Below are positions 1 to 12,255 of a stretch of DNA of 64,000 nucleotides, piece by piece. Location: contig JAMWFC010000053.1 of the NCBI GenBank assembly GCA_027475525.1, forward strand, positions 248,001-312,000. The letters run 5' to 3'. The stretch is from Macrolepiota albuminosa (lineage: Eukaryota; Basidiomycota; Agaricomycetes; Agaricales; Agaricaceae). The notes beneath the pieces were generated by a model. That model was not told the DNA's origin and ran no database searches. It was given only the letters and a program-made list of their open reading frames with translations. Both the position numbers and the translations under genes were made by a program. Each line of letters opens with the position of its first letter. The first letter of the stretch is position 1.

Positions 1-11
1 CGAGCGCAGGC

Positions 12-2943
12 TTGAGGAGGGGGGGAACTGGGCATGACCCAGTGGACTATGAGGAAGAGAGTTACAAAGAGTTTGGGCAGCAGCCAATGCAGGCATCACC
101 TGCACAAATGCTTTATGTGGGAGGACGGTATCAGCAAGGTCCCCTGGGACAACCATACTATCAAGCTACCCAGTGGGGGTATCTACAGGTGATGTTGGGC
201 CCAGTTGGCCCAGTACCTATGGAGGTCGATGATGAGATGCGGAATGTACTGCAGTACTATTACCCACACCTGAGGGGAGTGGTGCAATCGATTCCACAAC
301 TACAGAGAGTGGTGCAGTATGTGCTGAGAGGGTACATGGGAGCCTCCCTAGCACCACAAGTGCCTTTGTGGGCACCATGGCAATTGCAAAATGTTGGAAG
401 GGAGTTGTGGGTACACTGGACGCAGGAGGGTACAGTGAAGACTCCAGTTGCTCGATCCCCTGGCGCTGAGATGCCAAAAGCCCTGATCACCATGAGAAGC
501 GGGTGGGAGAAGGGCAGGGGATGGGTGGAAGAGCCAGTAGAGGCTGAGGAGGAAATGCAAGAGGCTATGCGGTGGAGATTGGGGGCAGCAGGATACTCTG
601 TGCCCTTGGATGCTGAGTTTTTGAGCGATCCGCTCATGATGATGGTGTTGAGTGGGCCTGCTGGATGAAAATGATAATCTGCAATGTCAGCAGCAGATGG
701 CACTGCAGCAGTTATTGAATGCGCAGAAGCACAAGATGCAGAGCCAGACAGAGGACTGCAAGAGTGAGCCCAAGAGGGCTAAAGTAGCAGAGGAAGAGCA
801 TGGTGATATACCACGAGTGTGCAAGAAGCAGCTGAAGAAGCCGCTAGTGGAGTTGGTGGAGGGGCCATTCACTGGGCTTATAGTGGAGGGCCGGGATGAA
901 GATATGAAGGCAGGAGAAGTGTTGACCGCAGAAAGTATGGGGGTCTGCAGGGTGGAGGAACTGGCAGTGAGAGTAAGTGGGACACTAGCTGGGAGAGTGG
1001 GGGTGCCAAGTGCACCCAATAAGGGTATTGAGGCTTCAATGCATGCACCAAGCTCTGTGATGGCAGTGCCAGCGAGGAGATGGGGGCCCAGGTGCCTGGT
1101 TGATGTGAGCAAGCTGGTCTCACAAAATTTTCCTGCCAATGTTCTGTTTGGGGCAGGGCCTGCCCAGCTACAATTTGTACTTCCAGAGCTTCTGCCCACT
1201 CCAGCCAACATGTTTTTCCTAGCACTGGTTCTGAGTGACCCACGGCCTGCCCCCAGTAGGAAGGAAGAGGGTAAAGGCAAGGCTAAGGCAGTCTTTGGAG
1301 ACGTAGTGGACAAGGACAGTGATTACAGGCAGGATTCATCCTCATCCATGTTGGAAGGTGAAGAGAGTAGGCCCGGAGAGTCCTCGATGGATTGCCTGGA
1401 GAGATAGCTATATCTTGCGCAGGCATGCAAAAAGAAGGCAAATTGGAAGTTGGAGGCAGAACACCTCATGGAGCGACAGGCTAAGTTGCAGTCCAGGAGA
1501 ATTCCTGACTTGCTAGGAGCATACGTTTGGAACGCCCATAATGTGGAGCGACGCAACTCCTGTTTTGTGGGGGGTCTGGGAGAGTATTTCTACTGGTCCC
1601 CTTACTCCAATGCGATTTTCTTTGAGAACGAGGTCAATAAGGCCTCATATTTTGAGCAGCGATACCAGAAGAGTGTGGCCATACTATGCACCATGGTATA
1701 CAAGCACGTGCCACAGGAATTCCCCATGAACCTGCATAAGCTAGACAGGCTATTCAAGTACTTGTCTAATGAGCATGCTCCATGGCGGGAATGCATTGTG
1801 GCGTACATGCTGTTTACAGAGTTCCAGCACTTTGCTAAGATGATTGAGACTGACTTCAGAGACAACACTATGAGGTATGTGCTGGACGACGCAAGGTTTG
1901 CGTCACCAGTAGACCCTCAACAACTGGGCATTTCTGAGGATGACACCATGATGGAGTGGGTGACCATACCCCCTCAGTTGACAACACACAAGGAAGATGG
2001 CAGCTTGCAACTCATGGCTATGCATCCCCTTCTGCCTGTGCAACCATTTGACCTCAACACATTGGCCCAGTACAGCATTGTATTTGGCCGTCCAGGCCTG
2101 GATAATGCATTTACCAGTCTGGCCTTTGACTTAGCATACCAGATACACTACCGTACGCTCTTTGGTTATGCATTGGCATGGGCAGTATGTGCCAGTGGAG
2201 TGGGTTGACCCACCATAGTGCAACAGCTGGCACTGGTGTTCACATGACCTGGATTGTATCGAGAGGCTGTAGCAGCCTTCAATGAGAAGGATGCTCAACA
2301 CCCATTCCAGCTGTTGGGCAGGAAAAACTTTGAGTGTCATCGAGTATACATGCCCAAAAGCACGTCGCAAAATTTCAGCGACAATGATGCCATTCGAGTG
2401 CTTCTTCAGAATTGCATCTCAGTAGAATAGGTAGACCATGCATACACCTACAGTCTGGTGTACATGGAGCAGCACTTTTTCAAACCCACCATATCGCTCG
2501 ACGTTTTCCATGCAGCCAATAACGAGCGACATCATTGCTTGGCCATGTACAGCATGCCTCCTGCAATCCCAAACTGGGACAGGTGGCATGAGATGGATGC
2601 AGATGATAGATATTGACTGTTATTTAAGATCCATGAGGAAGAGAGGGCAAGCATGCCCATACAGAGCAAGGGAATGTACTACTATATTGGTACTAACCCC
2701 AACTTTGAGTACTTGCGGATAAGGCTGCAAGAGGACATTCCTCCTATCCTGACACCCCTGGGGCACCCTGTGGACACCAAGGCGACTAACGTTGCCCTAG
2801 AGGATACAGAAATAGCTGCACCCAAAGAGGTCGTGGATGCCCAACTATCTTCGTCGACTAACGTTGACTCAAGGGATGGAAGTGGCAGCAGAATGGGCAA
2901 GGCTCCTAGCCAGTTGCCCACCCCATCAGGATATTCAGTGTAG
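12..2943 (+). pseudogene. Broken gene of unknown function carried by LTR element H
   Basis: I do not recognise this protein. Frame 12-668 passes into frame 652-2943, which suggests one ancestral gene with a shift near 650-668. The second frame reads through to 2943 except for stops at 1405, 2206, 2245, 2428 and 2614; the stops at 2206, 2245 and 2614 are TGA codons that a single C-to-T change from CGA would make. The first part is rich in Gln, Tyr and Pro, the middle has a charged Glu/Lys/Arg stretch, and the region from about 1450 to 2200 looks globular. It shows no Gag knuckle, protease, RT or integrase motif. It ends about 180 bp before a polypurine tract and LTR, so it sits where pol would normally be. 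It could be a cargo gene or a very divergent Gag-like gene. The window starts inside this element. Confidence 0.55.
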
Positions 2944-3124
2944 ATTGGAACCCAGCTCACAGGAGAGTGGCACAGTAGCGCCCAGCAATATTGAGAGATG
3001 AAGATGGACAGGCAGCAATACTGCCCCGCATGAAAAAAAAAAATGAGACTGCACCGAGGCAGCAACTGAGCCCTCAATGCAGTATGGATATGTTAGATCA
3101 TGATAACGATCTCAATGGGGGGCA

Positions 3125-3356
3125 TGTAATGGCCCAAGTTGATATTATCTTATATATTTTGTTATTATGCAACATAACATTGCATTTATCCTAGTGTTTA
3201 TAGTTATTTGGAGTTTTAGTTCTTTTTCTTGTGGTTACATAGCTGAAATCAAGACGCTAGTCTGATTCACTCGTGTAACTAAGGACTTAGAATTCTTACT
3301 ATTGTAACTACATTACACTATCTAACCCCTCTCTCACCTTATTCCAGTCTATAACA
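3125..3356 (+). repeat. 3' LTR of element H
   Basis: The segment begins TGTAATGGCCC and ends TATAACA. It is preceded by a purine run (ggggggca, about 3116-3124) that would be the polypurine tract, and it is followed by ttgac (3357-3361), the likely target duplication. The 5' copy lies outside the window, so the family and the duplication cannot be confirmed. Element H has inserted into the protease region of element D, whose reading resumes directly after this LTR. Confidence 0.6.
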
Positions 3357-6300
3357 TTGACAGCATACTCAATGAAGCTGGATCCATCTGCTTAGTGGTG
3401 GATTTAGTCCTTCATTATCAGACTCATTCAGAGTGTGCTGTCTTTGCGGTCACCAGCCTAGAAAAGCAGGACATGATACTTGGGTTCTCCTGGCTGCATA
3501 ATCACAATCCTGAAATTGACTGGGCCAAGAGTAAGGTGAGTATGAGCTGCTGCCCTTGATAGTGTTCCACATGTGCCAAGGAAGTTAGAGAGAGGAGTGT
3601 AGAGAGTCGGTCTGTGCATGTGCTGCTATCTGGGCTTGCCAAGTTGAACATCTTCCCTTTGCAGACCTCAACCTACTGGATCTCCCCCCCTTTGGGGTTC
3701 TCTTATAGAGAGGCCCTCTATGAGGATGTTTGAGGTATAGTGAGTGAAGCCCAGATAGAAGATGGATGCAAGGATGAATTTGGGTATGCTCAGACAAGGC
3801 TATTGAGATAGGTAGGATTTATGCAACTACATTATGACCTCTACCAACTGGAGCAGAAATTAGAGCTAGCCAAACTACTTCTCAGTAGCTAACTCAGGCA
3901 TTTGCTGCTAACTCTACTTCTAAGTCATTTCAAGATGCAGTTCCTCATCACCTGCAAGACTTTGAGAATGTTTTCTCTAAGGCATCATTTAACTCCCTGC
4001 CAGAGCATAAGCAGTGGGACCATGCTATTGAGCTCACACCTAATGCTGAGCCCTCTAGCTGCAAGGTCTATTTTCTTTCTCCCAGAGAACAGGATGAGCT
4101 TGACGCTTTTTTGCAAGAGAATTTAGACTCTGGTTGCATCCACCCCTCAAAGTCTCCAATGGCCTCTCCAGTCTTCTTTATCAAAAAGAAGGATGGATCT
4201 CTACATCTGGTTTAAAACTATTGAGTCTTGAATGCAATAATTGTGAAGAATTGCTACCCTTACCACTTATTTCAGAGCTTGTCAACAACTTCCGAGGTGC
4301 ATGCTACTTCAGCAAGTTGGACGTTTGCTGGGGCTACAACAATGTGCACATGAAAGAAGATGATGAGTGGAAGGCAGCATTTTGAACAAATCATGGACTC
4401 TTTGAACCTCTAGTAATGTTCTTTGGCCTCACTAATAGCCCTGCCACCTTCCAGACCATGATGAACAACATTTTCCAAGACCTCATAGTAGAAGGTGTTG
4501 TGTGTATATATCTCGATGATATCCTCATCTATACCAAGACTCTAGAGGAGCATCGCATCATACTGGAACATCTTCACCAACACCAGCTTTATTTTAAGCC
4601 AGAGAAGTGCAAGTTTGAGCAGACTAAGGTTGAATATCTTGGACTAATCATCTCTCATAGAATGACTGAGATGGATCCAGTCAAGGTGGCTGGTGTGGCA
4701 GAGTGGCCAGAGCCTAAGAACAAGAAGGAGGTTCAGGCCTTCCTGAGCTTCACCAACTTCTACCAGAGGTTTATTCAGGATTGCTCACACCATGCCTAGC
4801 CTCTCTTCAATCTCACCACTAAGGACACTCCTTGGCACTGGGATGTAGCGCAGCAGACAGCCTTTGATGTCCTCAAGCAGACTGTCACTTCAAAGCCTGT
4901 CCTCCTATTCCCAGATGATGACTTTCCCTTCTATGTTGAAGCTGATAGCTCAGATTTTGCTACTGGAGCTGTCCCCTCTCAACAGTCAAAAGAGAATGGT
5001 AAGTGGCATCCTGTGGCTTTCTACTCCAAGAGTCTCAATGCCATGGAGTGAAATTATGAGATCCATGACAAGGAGATGCTAGCTATTATTTGTCATTTGA
5101 GGAGTGGCAACATTTCCTTGAGGGTGCTAGGCATAAATTTGAGGTGTGGACTGATCACAAGAACTTAGAGTACTTTCAGATGGCCAAGAAACTTAACTGC
5201 TGACAGGCTCGATGGTCCTTGTATCTGGCCAACTTTGACTTTTCTCTACATCACAAACCCAGATGGAGCATGAGCAAGCCAGATGCACTTTCTAGATGAG
5301 CAGACCATGGTTCAGGAGCTAGCGACAATAACAATATTGTACTCCTGAAGCCAGAACTGTTTGCTATCCATGCTCTAGAGGGTGTGGTTGGCCAGGGAGA
5401 AGAAGTGAGCATCCTTTGAGACATCTGCTGAGGTAACTAGGAGGGCACTCAAGAAGATCTGATAGCCAAGGCTGCCCTGGCCTTGCATGCTTGAGAGAAA
5501 ACCAGAGTGAAGTCTGTCCACACTGACAATTGGTCTTTGGAGAATGGTCTTCTCACCTTCCAGAGATGCATTTATGTTCCCAACCTGCCAGACCTCCAGA
5601 GGCAGATTGTGGAGCAGCATCATGACTCTTGGGTTGCAGGTCATCCCTGGCAGATGGAAGACACTGGAGCTGGTCTCCCGGAATTACTGGTGGCCTCAAA
5701 TGTTACAATATATTGGCTTCTACACCTCTACCTATGATCTCTGCCTTCAGACTAAGCCTTGTCACCAGCCTCCTATAGGACAGCTTCATCCTTTGCCCAT
5801 TCCAGCTAAGCATTGGAGTGTGGCCTTGGTAGACTTCATCATCGAGTTGCATAGATTCTCATAGATATGATGCAATCATGGTGGTAGTAGATCTCTGTGG
5901 CAAGTGTGCTCATTTTATTTCAACACACACTACTTGCTCTGCCAGAGGCAGAGTTTCAATACAACAACCATATACATGCTGCCACCCAGATGTCTCCTTT
6001 CTTTCTAGATACTGGTTAACATCCTTGGATGAGATTTGAGCCTTGTAGACAACCTTCAGAGAATGAAGCTGTCAACAAGTTCATAGATTGGATGAAGACA
6101 GCCTAGGAGGAAGCCAAGGCTGCTTTAGCTAAGGCAAAGGATGACATGGCCCACTACTATGATTGTGGATGAACTCCAGCCCCCAAGTACAAGCCTAGAG
6201 ATTGAGTTTATCTGGATGCCTCTGACATTGCTACTACCTGACCTTCTCAAAAGCTCTCTCATTGTCATCTAGGACCCTTTCCTATAGTAAGGCAAGTAGG

Positions 6301-6690
6301 CCCACTAGCCTATTGACTCAAGCTGCCTAGTGGAATGAGTCGACTCCATCCAGTCTTCAATGTGGTGAAGCTCTCTTCTGCATCAGAGGATCCAATCCCA
6401 GGTCTACACTTATAGCCACCTCCACCTCCAGTTCTGGTAGACAACTAAGAAGAGTATGGAGTGGAGCCAATCCTAGACAGCCAACTCTTTAGGAACAAGC
6501 TTCAGTTCAAGGTTGAGTGGAAGGGCTATGAAATCAAGGACATCTCCTGAGAGCCACAAGAGAATGTCCATGCCCCTGCCTTAGTCCAGAAATTCTATCA
6601 ACAGCATCCCAATGCTCCCCAGGCAATCAGAGGCCTCTATTCTCTTTCTAAAGTAGACCAGGCCATTTAGAACTACTTCTATCCAGCATG
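3357..6690 (+). pseudogene. Degenerate Ty3/gypsy chromovirus pol (element D)
   Basis: The order is protease C-terminus (ILGFSWLHNHNPEIDW, about 3470-3525), RT (VFFIKKKDGS near 4170; YLDDILIY near 4510), RNase H (about 4900-5200), an integrase fragment (about 5500-5870), and a chromodomain (KVEWKGYEIKD near 6515, followed by a broken WEP). Stops and frameshifts interrupt every domain. The integrase core is deleted near 5940, where the text jumps from the first catalytic region to EFQYNNHIHAATQMSPFF. The element cannot encode working proteins. Its 5' half is interrupted by element H, and gag is not visible. The polypurine tract gaggaggggtga ends at 6720, directly before the 3' LTR. C-to-T and G-to-A changes dominate, as in the other old elements of the window. 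Confidence 0.85.
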
Positions 6691-6720
6691 TTGAGATGCC
6701 ACACTCTAGAGGAGGGGTGA

Positions 6721-6848
6721 TGTCAGGGGACTCCTCTTTTCTTTCTTCTTTCACTTCTATGATATTGTCAGTATATACTCTAATACACTTTGGATCTCCC
6801 TCTGCCAGCTGTGTGACTAAGCCACAGCCTCCAGAGATTGCCTTTACA
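6721..6848 (+). repeat. 3' LTR of element D, internally deleted
   Basis: It begins TGTCAGGGGACTCCTC directly after the polypurine tract and ends GCCTTTACA. The solo copy of the same LTR at 51895-52420 is 526 bp, so about 400 bp are missing from the middle here. The last 90 bp (from tatgatattgtcag) recur at 40938-41033. Confidence 0.75.
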
Positions 6849-6883
6849 CACACAGAATCAGACCAGTCCAGTCTATTGACTAT
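6849..6883 (+). repeat. Left piece of an LTR E fragment
   Basis: The text cacacagaatcagaccag and what follows matches the middle of LTR E (43359-43593). The match continues at 40743-40937 on the far side of the nested insertion. CTAT at 6880-6883 is the left target duplication of LTR C. Confidence 0.65.
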
Positions 6884-7399
6884 TGTAGTACTTGGAGTGC
6901 AAGTATTACTATAGTTCTGAGGCTTTTTTGCAGTCTCAAAAAAGTCTCCTCTAATCTACACTGGTTATTGATGATAACTTGATGTGTTGATAAAGGTTAC
7001 TTCTCAGAATATAATACTCTGAAATGTAGAGATGTCTTAACAAACTCCAGCCTAAATGATTCACCCCCTGGGAACTACCAAGCCTTTGCTTATCAATTGC
7101 CTGTCTATTCTCTACTTTACTGGGGCTATTTATACTTCTTTTACAGTGCACAGACCACCAGATAGCCATGACTTTTGCTCCTAACCTCCCAGCATTCCTA
7201 ATCTAATTTGTTGTTCTATTTTCTATTTTTGTGATGCCTGTTTCAGTGCCACCATTCCATTCATCTCTTCTTTGTATTCTTCTTCTATTCATCTCTCCTT
7301 TATCTCTTTTAGTCATGTTTTTTCTTTCATCAAAACATTTTAATCTGGTTATTTTTAGATCAGATCTTCCATTGATCCAGATTACTCCAGATCAATGCC
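6884..7399 (-). repeat. Solo LTR C, first part (split by the Ngaro element)
   Basis: It reads as the reverse complement of the LTR at 45246-46205, starting TGTAGTACTTGG. The rest lies at 40492-40738, ending CATATCA. The 4-bp duplication CTAT occurs at 6880-6883 and 40739-40742, so the two parts are one insertion later split by element N. The reverse-strand TATAAATAG near 7130 corresponds to the TATA box of the other copy. Confidence 0.85.
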
Positions 7400-8010
7400 A
7401 ATTTCATACAGTCCGGTGTCAAGTCTGTATAATAGTAGTATAATTAAGAATGTTTTAAATAGTAAGTAATGACATCTTGTATGACAAAGACATCCAGCCA
7501 AGATACACTAAGTCCTGGTGGGTATTGGACTGTGTTCTGACCACAACCAAAAGGGGTTGTGGCATCAGCAAATAGGGGACCTACAGATGACACAACTTGA
7601 GGATATCTTGACAGATGAAATGAGTGACAAGATTCTCAAAGAGAGTAAGTTTTGATATTTGTATGTAGGTATAAGTGAGTGGGTAAGTTTTTGAATAAGA
7701 TGAAGAGAGTGTACAAAATGAGTAACTACATGAAAGTACAAGAAAAAGTTGTCCCAAGTGTGTGACTGTGACACTACTATCTGAAACGCATTCCACATTC
7801 ATCCTATGCCTCCATTCTATGGACTTCCATTTCATACAGTCTGGCACCAAGTCTGTATAATAGTAGTATAACTAAAAATGTTTTAAATAATAAGTAATAA
7901 TATCTTGTACAACAAAGATATCTAGCCAAGATACACTAAGTCCTAGTAGGCATTGGACCATGTTCTAACCATGACCAAAAGGGGTTGTGGCATTGGCAAA
8001 TAAGGGACCC
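7400..8010 (-). repeat. Split direct repeats b-a-b of the Ngaro element
   Basis: Repeat b occurs at 7400-7582 and 7829-8010 (starting atttcatacagt, ending near ggggacc or gggaccc) with about 85-90% identity by eye. Repeat a occurs at 7683-7830 and again at 40343-40491 (it includes gttgtcccaagt and ends ggacttccat). The stretch 7583-7682 between b and a has no clear counterpart at the other end. Confidence 0.8.
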
Positions 8011-8019
8011 AGATCAAAG

Positions 8020-8657
8020 ACTAGTGTGCATTGTCAAAGTTGATTATCTCCAAAGGAGCAGTATATCAAAGAAAACTTGCCTCCTGCAGAATAGGAGTTA
8101 AGTATTCCATGTAAAGAGGTGCAATAAGCTCCAGATATCTCCAATAGCAAAGAAATGCATCCAAAGTCTATCTGCCCAATATCTTGACTATATCTGGTGG
8201 AATCCCTGCTAGCAGAAGATGTGTGGTTCCTCCAATTCTAAAACAATGACCAGTGATTATGTAGAAACAATGTTGTTTGAAAATCTAATTGATATGACCA
8301 AGAAAGTCTCTTTGAGTTAACACAGACAAAGTGCCCAATCCATTGATAAATGTAGCAATATTATAAGAAGGAGCAATGAAGTTGGAAGCATAGTGTAATG
8401 ACAGGGCATTAATAGGATCAAGGTGTTCTTGTCGAGTCAGAATGACATTTTTGCCATGTCTGCCATCCATTTTAGTGTTTGGAAGATGAAGAATGCAAGA
8501 GCCTGCTGTTGTAGACAGGGGTTTCAGGTCATTCTATGAGGGAAATAATGAAGAATTAAAGTTATGTGTAGTGAGTGGTAAAATTTTGCCCAATCAGATC
8601 TGAGCTCAGAAACTAGCAAGAGCCACAAAATATATGCATTGATCTGAAGGCAATGAC
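8020..8657 (-). pseudogene. Tyrosine recombinase, catalytic C-terminal part (Ngaro N)
   Basis: The minus strand reads LHLPNTKMDGRHGKNVIL (about 8500-8440), then GHCFRIGGTTHLLLAG (about 8240-8190) and AFLCYWRYLELIAPL (about 8155-8110). HCFR is the H-x-x-R box, and the Tyr of CYWR is the expected nucleophile. This is the enzyme that would integrate the circular DNA of the element. There are stops at several places, including a TAG where a Trp is expected after ILGR. The N-terminal half lies at 35851-36306, beyond element A1. The junction is marked by the duplication CAATC at 8658-8662. Confidence 0.85.
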
Positions 8658-8897
8658 CAATCTGTCACGACCCCTCCCCTCCGGGCCCACCCTGGGACAC
8701 CCCCGGAACACCCTCCGGGACCCTCCCTCCGACCCCACAGGACACGCCCCGCCATCACGACCGCCGACACCGCCATCACACGCATCAAGGACCGCCATCA
8801 GCTGCCACCAGCCCCGATCAACAATCGGATTTCGCGACTCGTTCCTGGCCATCGCGCATCATGCATCACAGCTCTATCCACGCCAATTGATCACGTG

Positions 8898-9051
8898 CCC
8901 CACACACGCGATCCTGGTATGCAGCCCCTGCCGCTACTCAATGACCCCCGGAACCCATCCCAGACATCCCAGAACCCCACACACGCGATCCTGGTATGCA
9001 GCCCCTGCCGCTACTCAATGACCCCCGGAACCCATCCCAGACATCCCAGAA
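8898..9051 (+). repeat. 77-bp tandem duplication in the A1 5' LTR
   Basis: Units 8898-8974 and 8975-9051 are identical by eye. The 3' LTR of A1 has one unit. Confidence 0.9.
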
Positions 9052-9373
9052 CCCCGAGACCCGGTCCTGTAGTACTTATAGCATAGTTCCCTGTTGTATT
9101 CGCCAGTCTTGATATTACATTGCATTACTTGGATTGTTGTGTGCCCTCTACTTGACTGGTACGCATTGACTGGCACGCTTTGACTGGCACGCTTGAATAC
9201 TTGCATGCTCTAAGATTGGTACGCACTTCGCGACTCTAATTTACTAACTTGGTCTCGTCTTAGAACCTCCTGTTCACAACTCGACCCCCACCTGAACTCC
9301 CCAGCTACCTACCCCCAAAACCCCTGGACCAAGTCCCCTCTCCCGGGACTCCCCTGTCCACGTCTTGAACCCC

Positions 9374-9527
9374 GGAGTCCTAGCCCCGGAGTTCCAGACA
9401 CCCGAGTATCTGTAGGTCAAGTCCGCATTGTAAGGGTGATTGCTTTCCCGGGAGTCCTAGCCCCGGAGTTCCAGACACCCGAGTATCTGTAGGTCAAGTC
9501 CGCATTGTAAGGGTGATTGCTTTCCCG
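9374..9527 (+). repeat. 77-bp tandem duplication near the A1 5' LTR end
   Basis: Units 9374-9450 and 9451-9527 match by eye. The A1 3' LTR and A2 have a single unit. Confidence 0.9.
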
Positions 9528-9555
9528 AAGGCCCCCGATTCAGCGGAACCTGACA

Positions 9556-9568
9556 TAATATCAAGACT
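9556..9568 (+). other. Self-complementary primer-binding site of A1
   Basis: TAATATCAAGACT follows the LTR directly. It is the exact reverse complement of AGTCTTGATATTA at 9105-9117 inside the LTR, about 30 bp after the TATA-like site. It does not look like the 3' end of a tRNA complement. Confidence 0.8.
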
Positions 9569-9588
9569 CCCTCCTTACACCGTTCTTG

Positions 9589-12255
9589 ATGGCTACGTAT
9601 ACTCACACCTACTATCCCACGGGCTACCAGACCGACTCCTATGGGCGCTCAGTACCCGAGCATTACTCCGCGCAGACCCCCCGCCCCGTCTATCCACCCC
9701 TCCTGTACAAACCTCCATACCTCCACCGCCACTGGGCCCCCGACCCATCCCTCTATGATCTGGGGCCCTCAGCCAGCTGGGCCCCTCCGCCCAACTTAGC
9801 CATGGCACGACCCGTGGAGGTCCCCTCGTACCGGAGCATCCCCGGGGGCCTGCCGGAGACCCCACCAGTACCCAGTGGACCTCGCCCGATCCCCCCCAGC
9901 GAGGGCCCCTTTGCACCCACCCCCTACTACGGCTACCAGCGCCCCGTTCCCCAACCCTGAGAACCCCGAGGACCCCCCTACCTCGACTACCCCTCTCGTC
10001 ACTACCTGGCCGCCGCTCCACCCGTTCGAACCCCTCCCTCGCCAATGGGACGACGACGCCTCGAGGAGTATGAATGGCAACAGGACGAAGTACTCCGCTC
10101 ACTCAGGATCTCGCCGGAGGACTTCGCGCAACAGGCAAGGGCGCTGCTCACAGAATTCAGGCACGACGACTTCGAAGGCACTCCGGAGAAATGGGCTCAT
10201 TGCTTGGTTGAATTCGGGGACCGCCTCACACGAGGAGAACTCCCGGAGCAAACTATGGTAAAGTATAGGCGCAATACAATCCTCCGAGAAGAATTGCAAC
10301 AGCTGCTTGATGAAGTCCATGCGTCCCCCTCCCCTCGACCCCTCAACGACCCCACGGACCCAGGTCGCTCGATTCACGTTCGACAGGAACCCCCGGAGCC
10401 GGCCCCGGCAGCCCCAACAGCCCCCGCAGATCCCACTCCAGAACAACGACAACGGGAAGAGCGACAAAATGCCTCAGCCATATTGTGGTCCCTCAACCCG
10501 ACTGGAGGCCTCTTCAATCAACCCGCTGCCCGCACGGTAGGCTTGTCAACTCGCCGCAGGGCTAACTCCGTTCCTAGTACCTTCGAGACCTGGGGACAGC
10601 CCCAGAGACCCCTGGAACCGCTTCCGCGAATAGACAACGCCCGACCCCTGGCCCCGGCAAACCCCGGTAGACCCCGCATGGACACCCCTAGCACAGACGA
10701 CACGCTGTGCTACATCGACGAGCTCACGTGTGGCAACAATGAACCACGTCCTGCGCCCGCGCCCGTCCTGGTACCACCCCCTACATCAGCCCCGGTCCCT
10801 CCAGAACCCAGCTTCCATTGCGATCTGCCACCCCACTTCAACCTAAGGAACCCCCCGCGACCCCCGATGCAAGCACGACCCTCCCAGGCTGAACGTCCCC
10901 CGCGCAACCCGGCACCCGACCCAGCACCCGGCCCCTCTCTGCCCGACCCAACACCACCGAACCCTCCCCAACCGCCTCCGCCACCCCCAGCTGAACCTCG
11001 AGGACAACCCCCAGGTCCCCCACCTCCGCCACCCCCTGCGTGGAGACCTGGGCCTCCTCCCGGCAGGAACAAACCCCCCTGGGACAACGGACCCCCCGGT
11101 GAGCCGCCCAGAGGAGGCCCTCCAGGCGGGTGGGGTTCCGCCCTCGGTGCTTTTCCTCCACAAGGAGGGGGGGGTAATCATTACTACTACTACTACAATG
11201 CCGGCCCTCCCCCCCGCAACACTGCCAGACCGGACAATGCTCGTGACACCCTCGCCTGTGAAGGACGTCTGGACATTCAGAAACCCGATGCGTTCACAGG
11301 CCGGGACCCCTGAAAATGGCGTACATTCCTCACCCAATGTCTTAACACGTTTCAGGCAAAGCCGCTCACGTTTCAGGTTGACAGCTCCCGGGTGGTCTTT
11401 GCCGCCTCGTACCTCCAGGGGATCGCCTTCGACCACTACACAGCGCTCATCCAGTTCGACCCCAACAATCTGGCACTCTCCCGCTGGCAGGCCTTCGTCG
11501 ACGAGTTCTCCGGGAAATTTGGGATCTATGACACCGTGGCCGAAGCCGAGGACAACCTTTTCAACCTCCAGATGCGCTCTGAAGAACGTTTCACTACCTT
11601 CATCGTACGTTTTGAAAAGGAAGCTTACGAGACAGGTTGGAACTACAGCGCCCTCCAGTACACCCTCCGCCGTGCCCTGCCACAACGTATCAAGGACGTC
11701 CTCCGACTCGCCCCAAAACAACCCTCCTACGATGGATACAAGGCCCTCGTCATGCAGATCGACCAACGCTACTGGGAGGACCGCAGCGAGTACTCGAACT
11801 CCCAACCCCCCTGGCCCTCTGGCGAAACCCCCAACCCCGGTCCCCCCACGTTCCCTGGCGGCCGACCCCCGGTGAGTTGCGGCCTGCCCAATGCTAACCC
11901 CAGCAGCGGTGTCCGCCCCCAGGCCCAACTCAACGCCGCCATGGCCGCCCACGACCCGGGCGACGCGCCAAGCCCTGAGGAACCCCCGGAAGACCCCGAA
12001 GACCCCAACTTCGACGACAAACAGGACAAGGAGGCCCTCCGGGCCAACCAGCTTCAGAAGAAGGGACGACCCTGGATCGAAGTCCTGACGGATGTGCAGG
12101 AACGACAGAGAAGGGAGGGTGTCTGCATACTCTGCGGTGAGAAAAACCACTTCATCTCCGAATGCCCCCAACGACAGGTCATGGGACGTGCCACCTGGAC
12201 CTTCGAAGGGGAGGACGCCACTTATGAGTATTCAGAAAACAACCCGGCAATTTAG
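9589..12255 (+). pseudogene. gag: gag of A1, two stop codons
   Basis: The frame starts at ATG 9589 and is colinear with the intact Gag of A2. It is open to 12255 apart from TGA at 9958-9960 and at 11311-11313; A2 has CGA at both places, so each stop is one C-to-T change. The N-terminal half is Pro-rich, with a Tyr-rich patch near 11180, then the helical Gag core (about 11320-11720) and the CCHC knuckle CILCGEKNHFISEC near 12122-12165. The product would be the structural particle protein. With both stops it would give only a 123-residue N-terminal peptide. Confidence 0.9.

Larger units (their letters stand above)
8663..9555 (+). repeat. 5' LTR of A1
   Basis: It runs from TGTCACGA to CCTGACA. 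The apparent length of 893 bp includes two 77-bp tandem duplications (from 8898 and from 9374); without them it is 739 bp, close to the 716 bp of the 3' LTR. The TATA-like acttatagc lies at about 9074-9082 and the presumed transcript start AGTCTTGATATTA at 9105-9117. Confidence 0.92.

Noticed and set aside
8898..9051. 77-bp duplications as genuine LTR enhancer repeats
   Set aside because: The same 77-bp period occurs in coding regions of unrelated elements, so a technical cause is far more likely.
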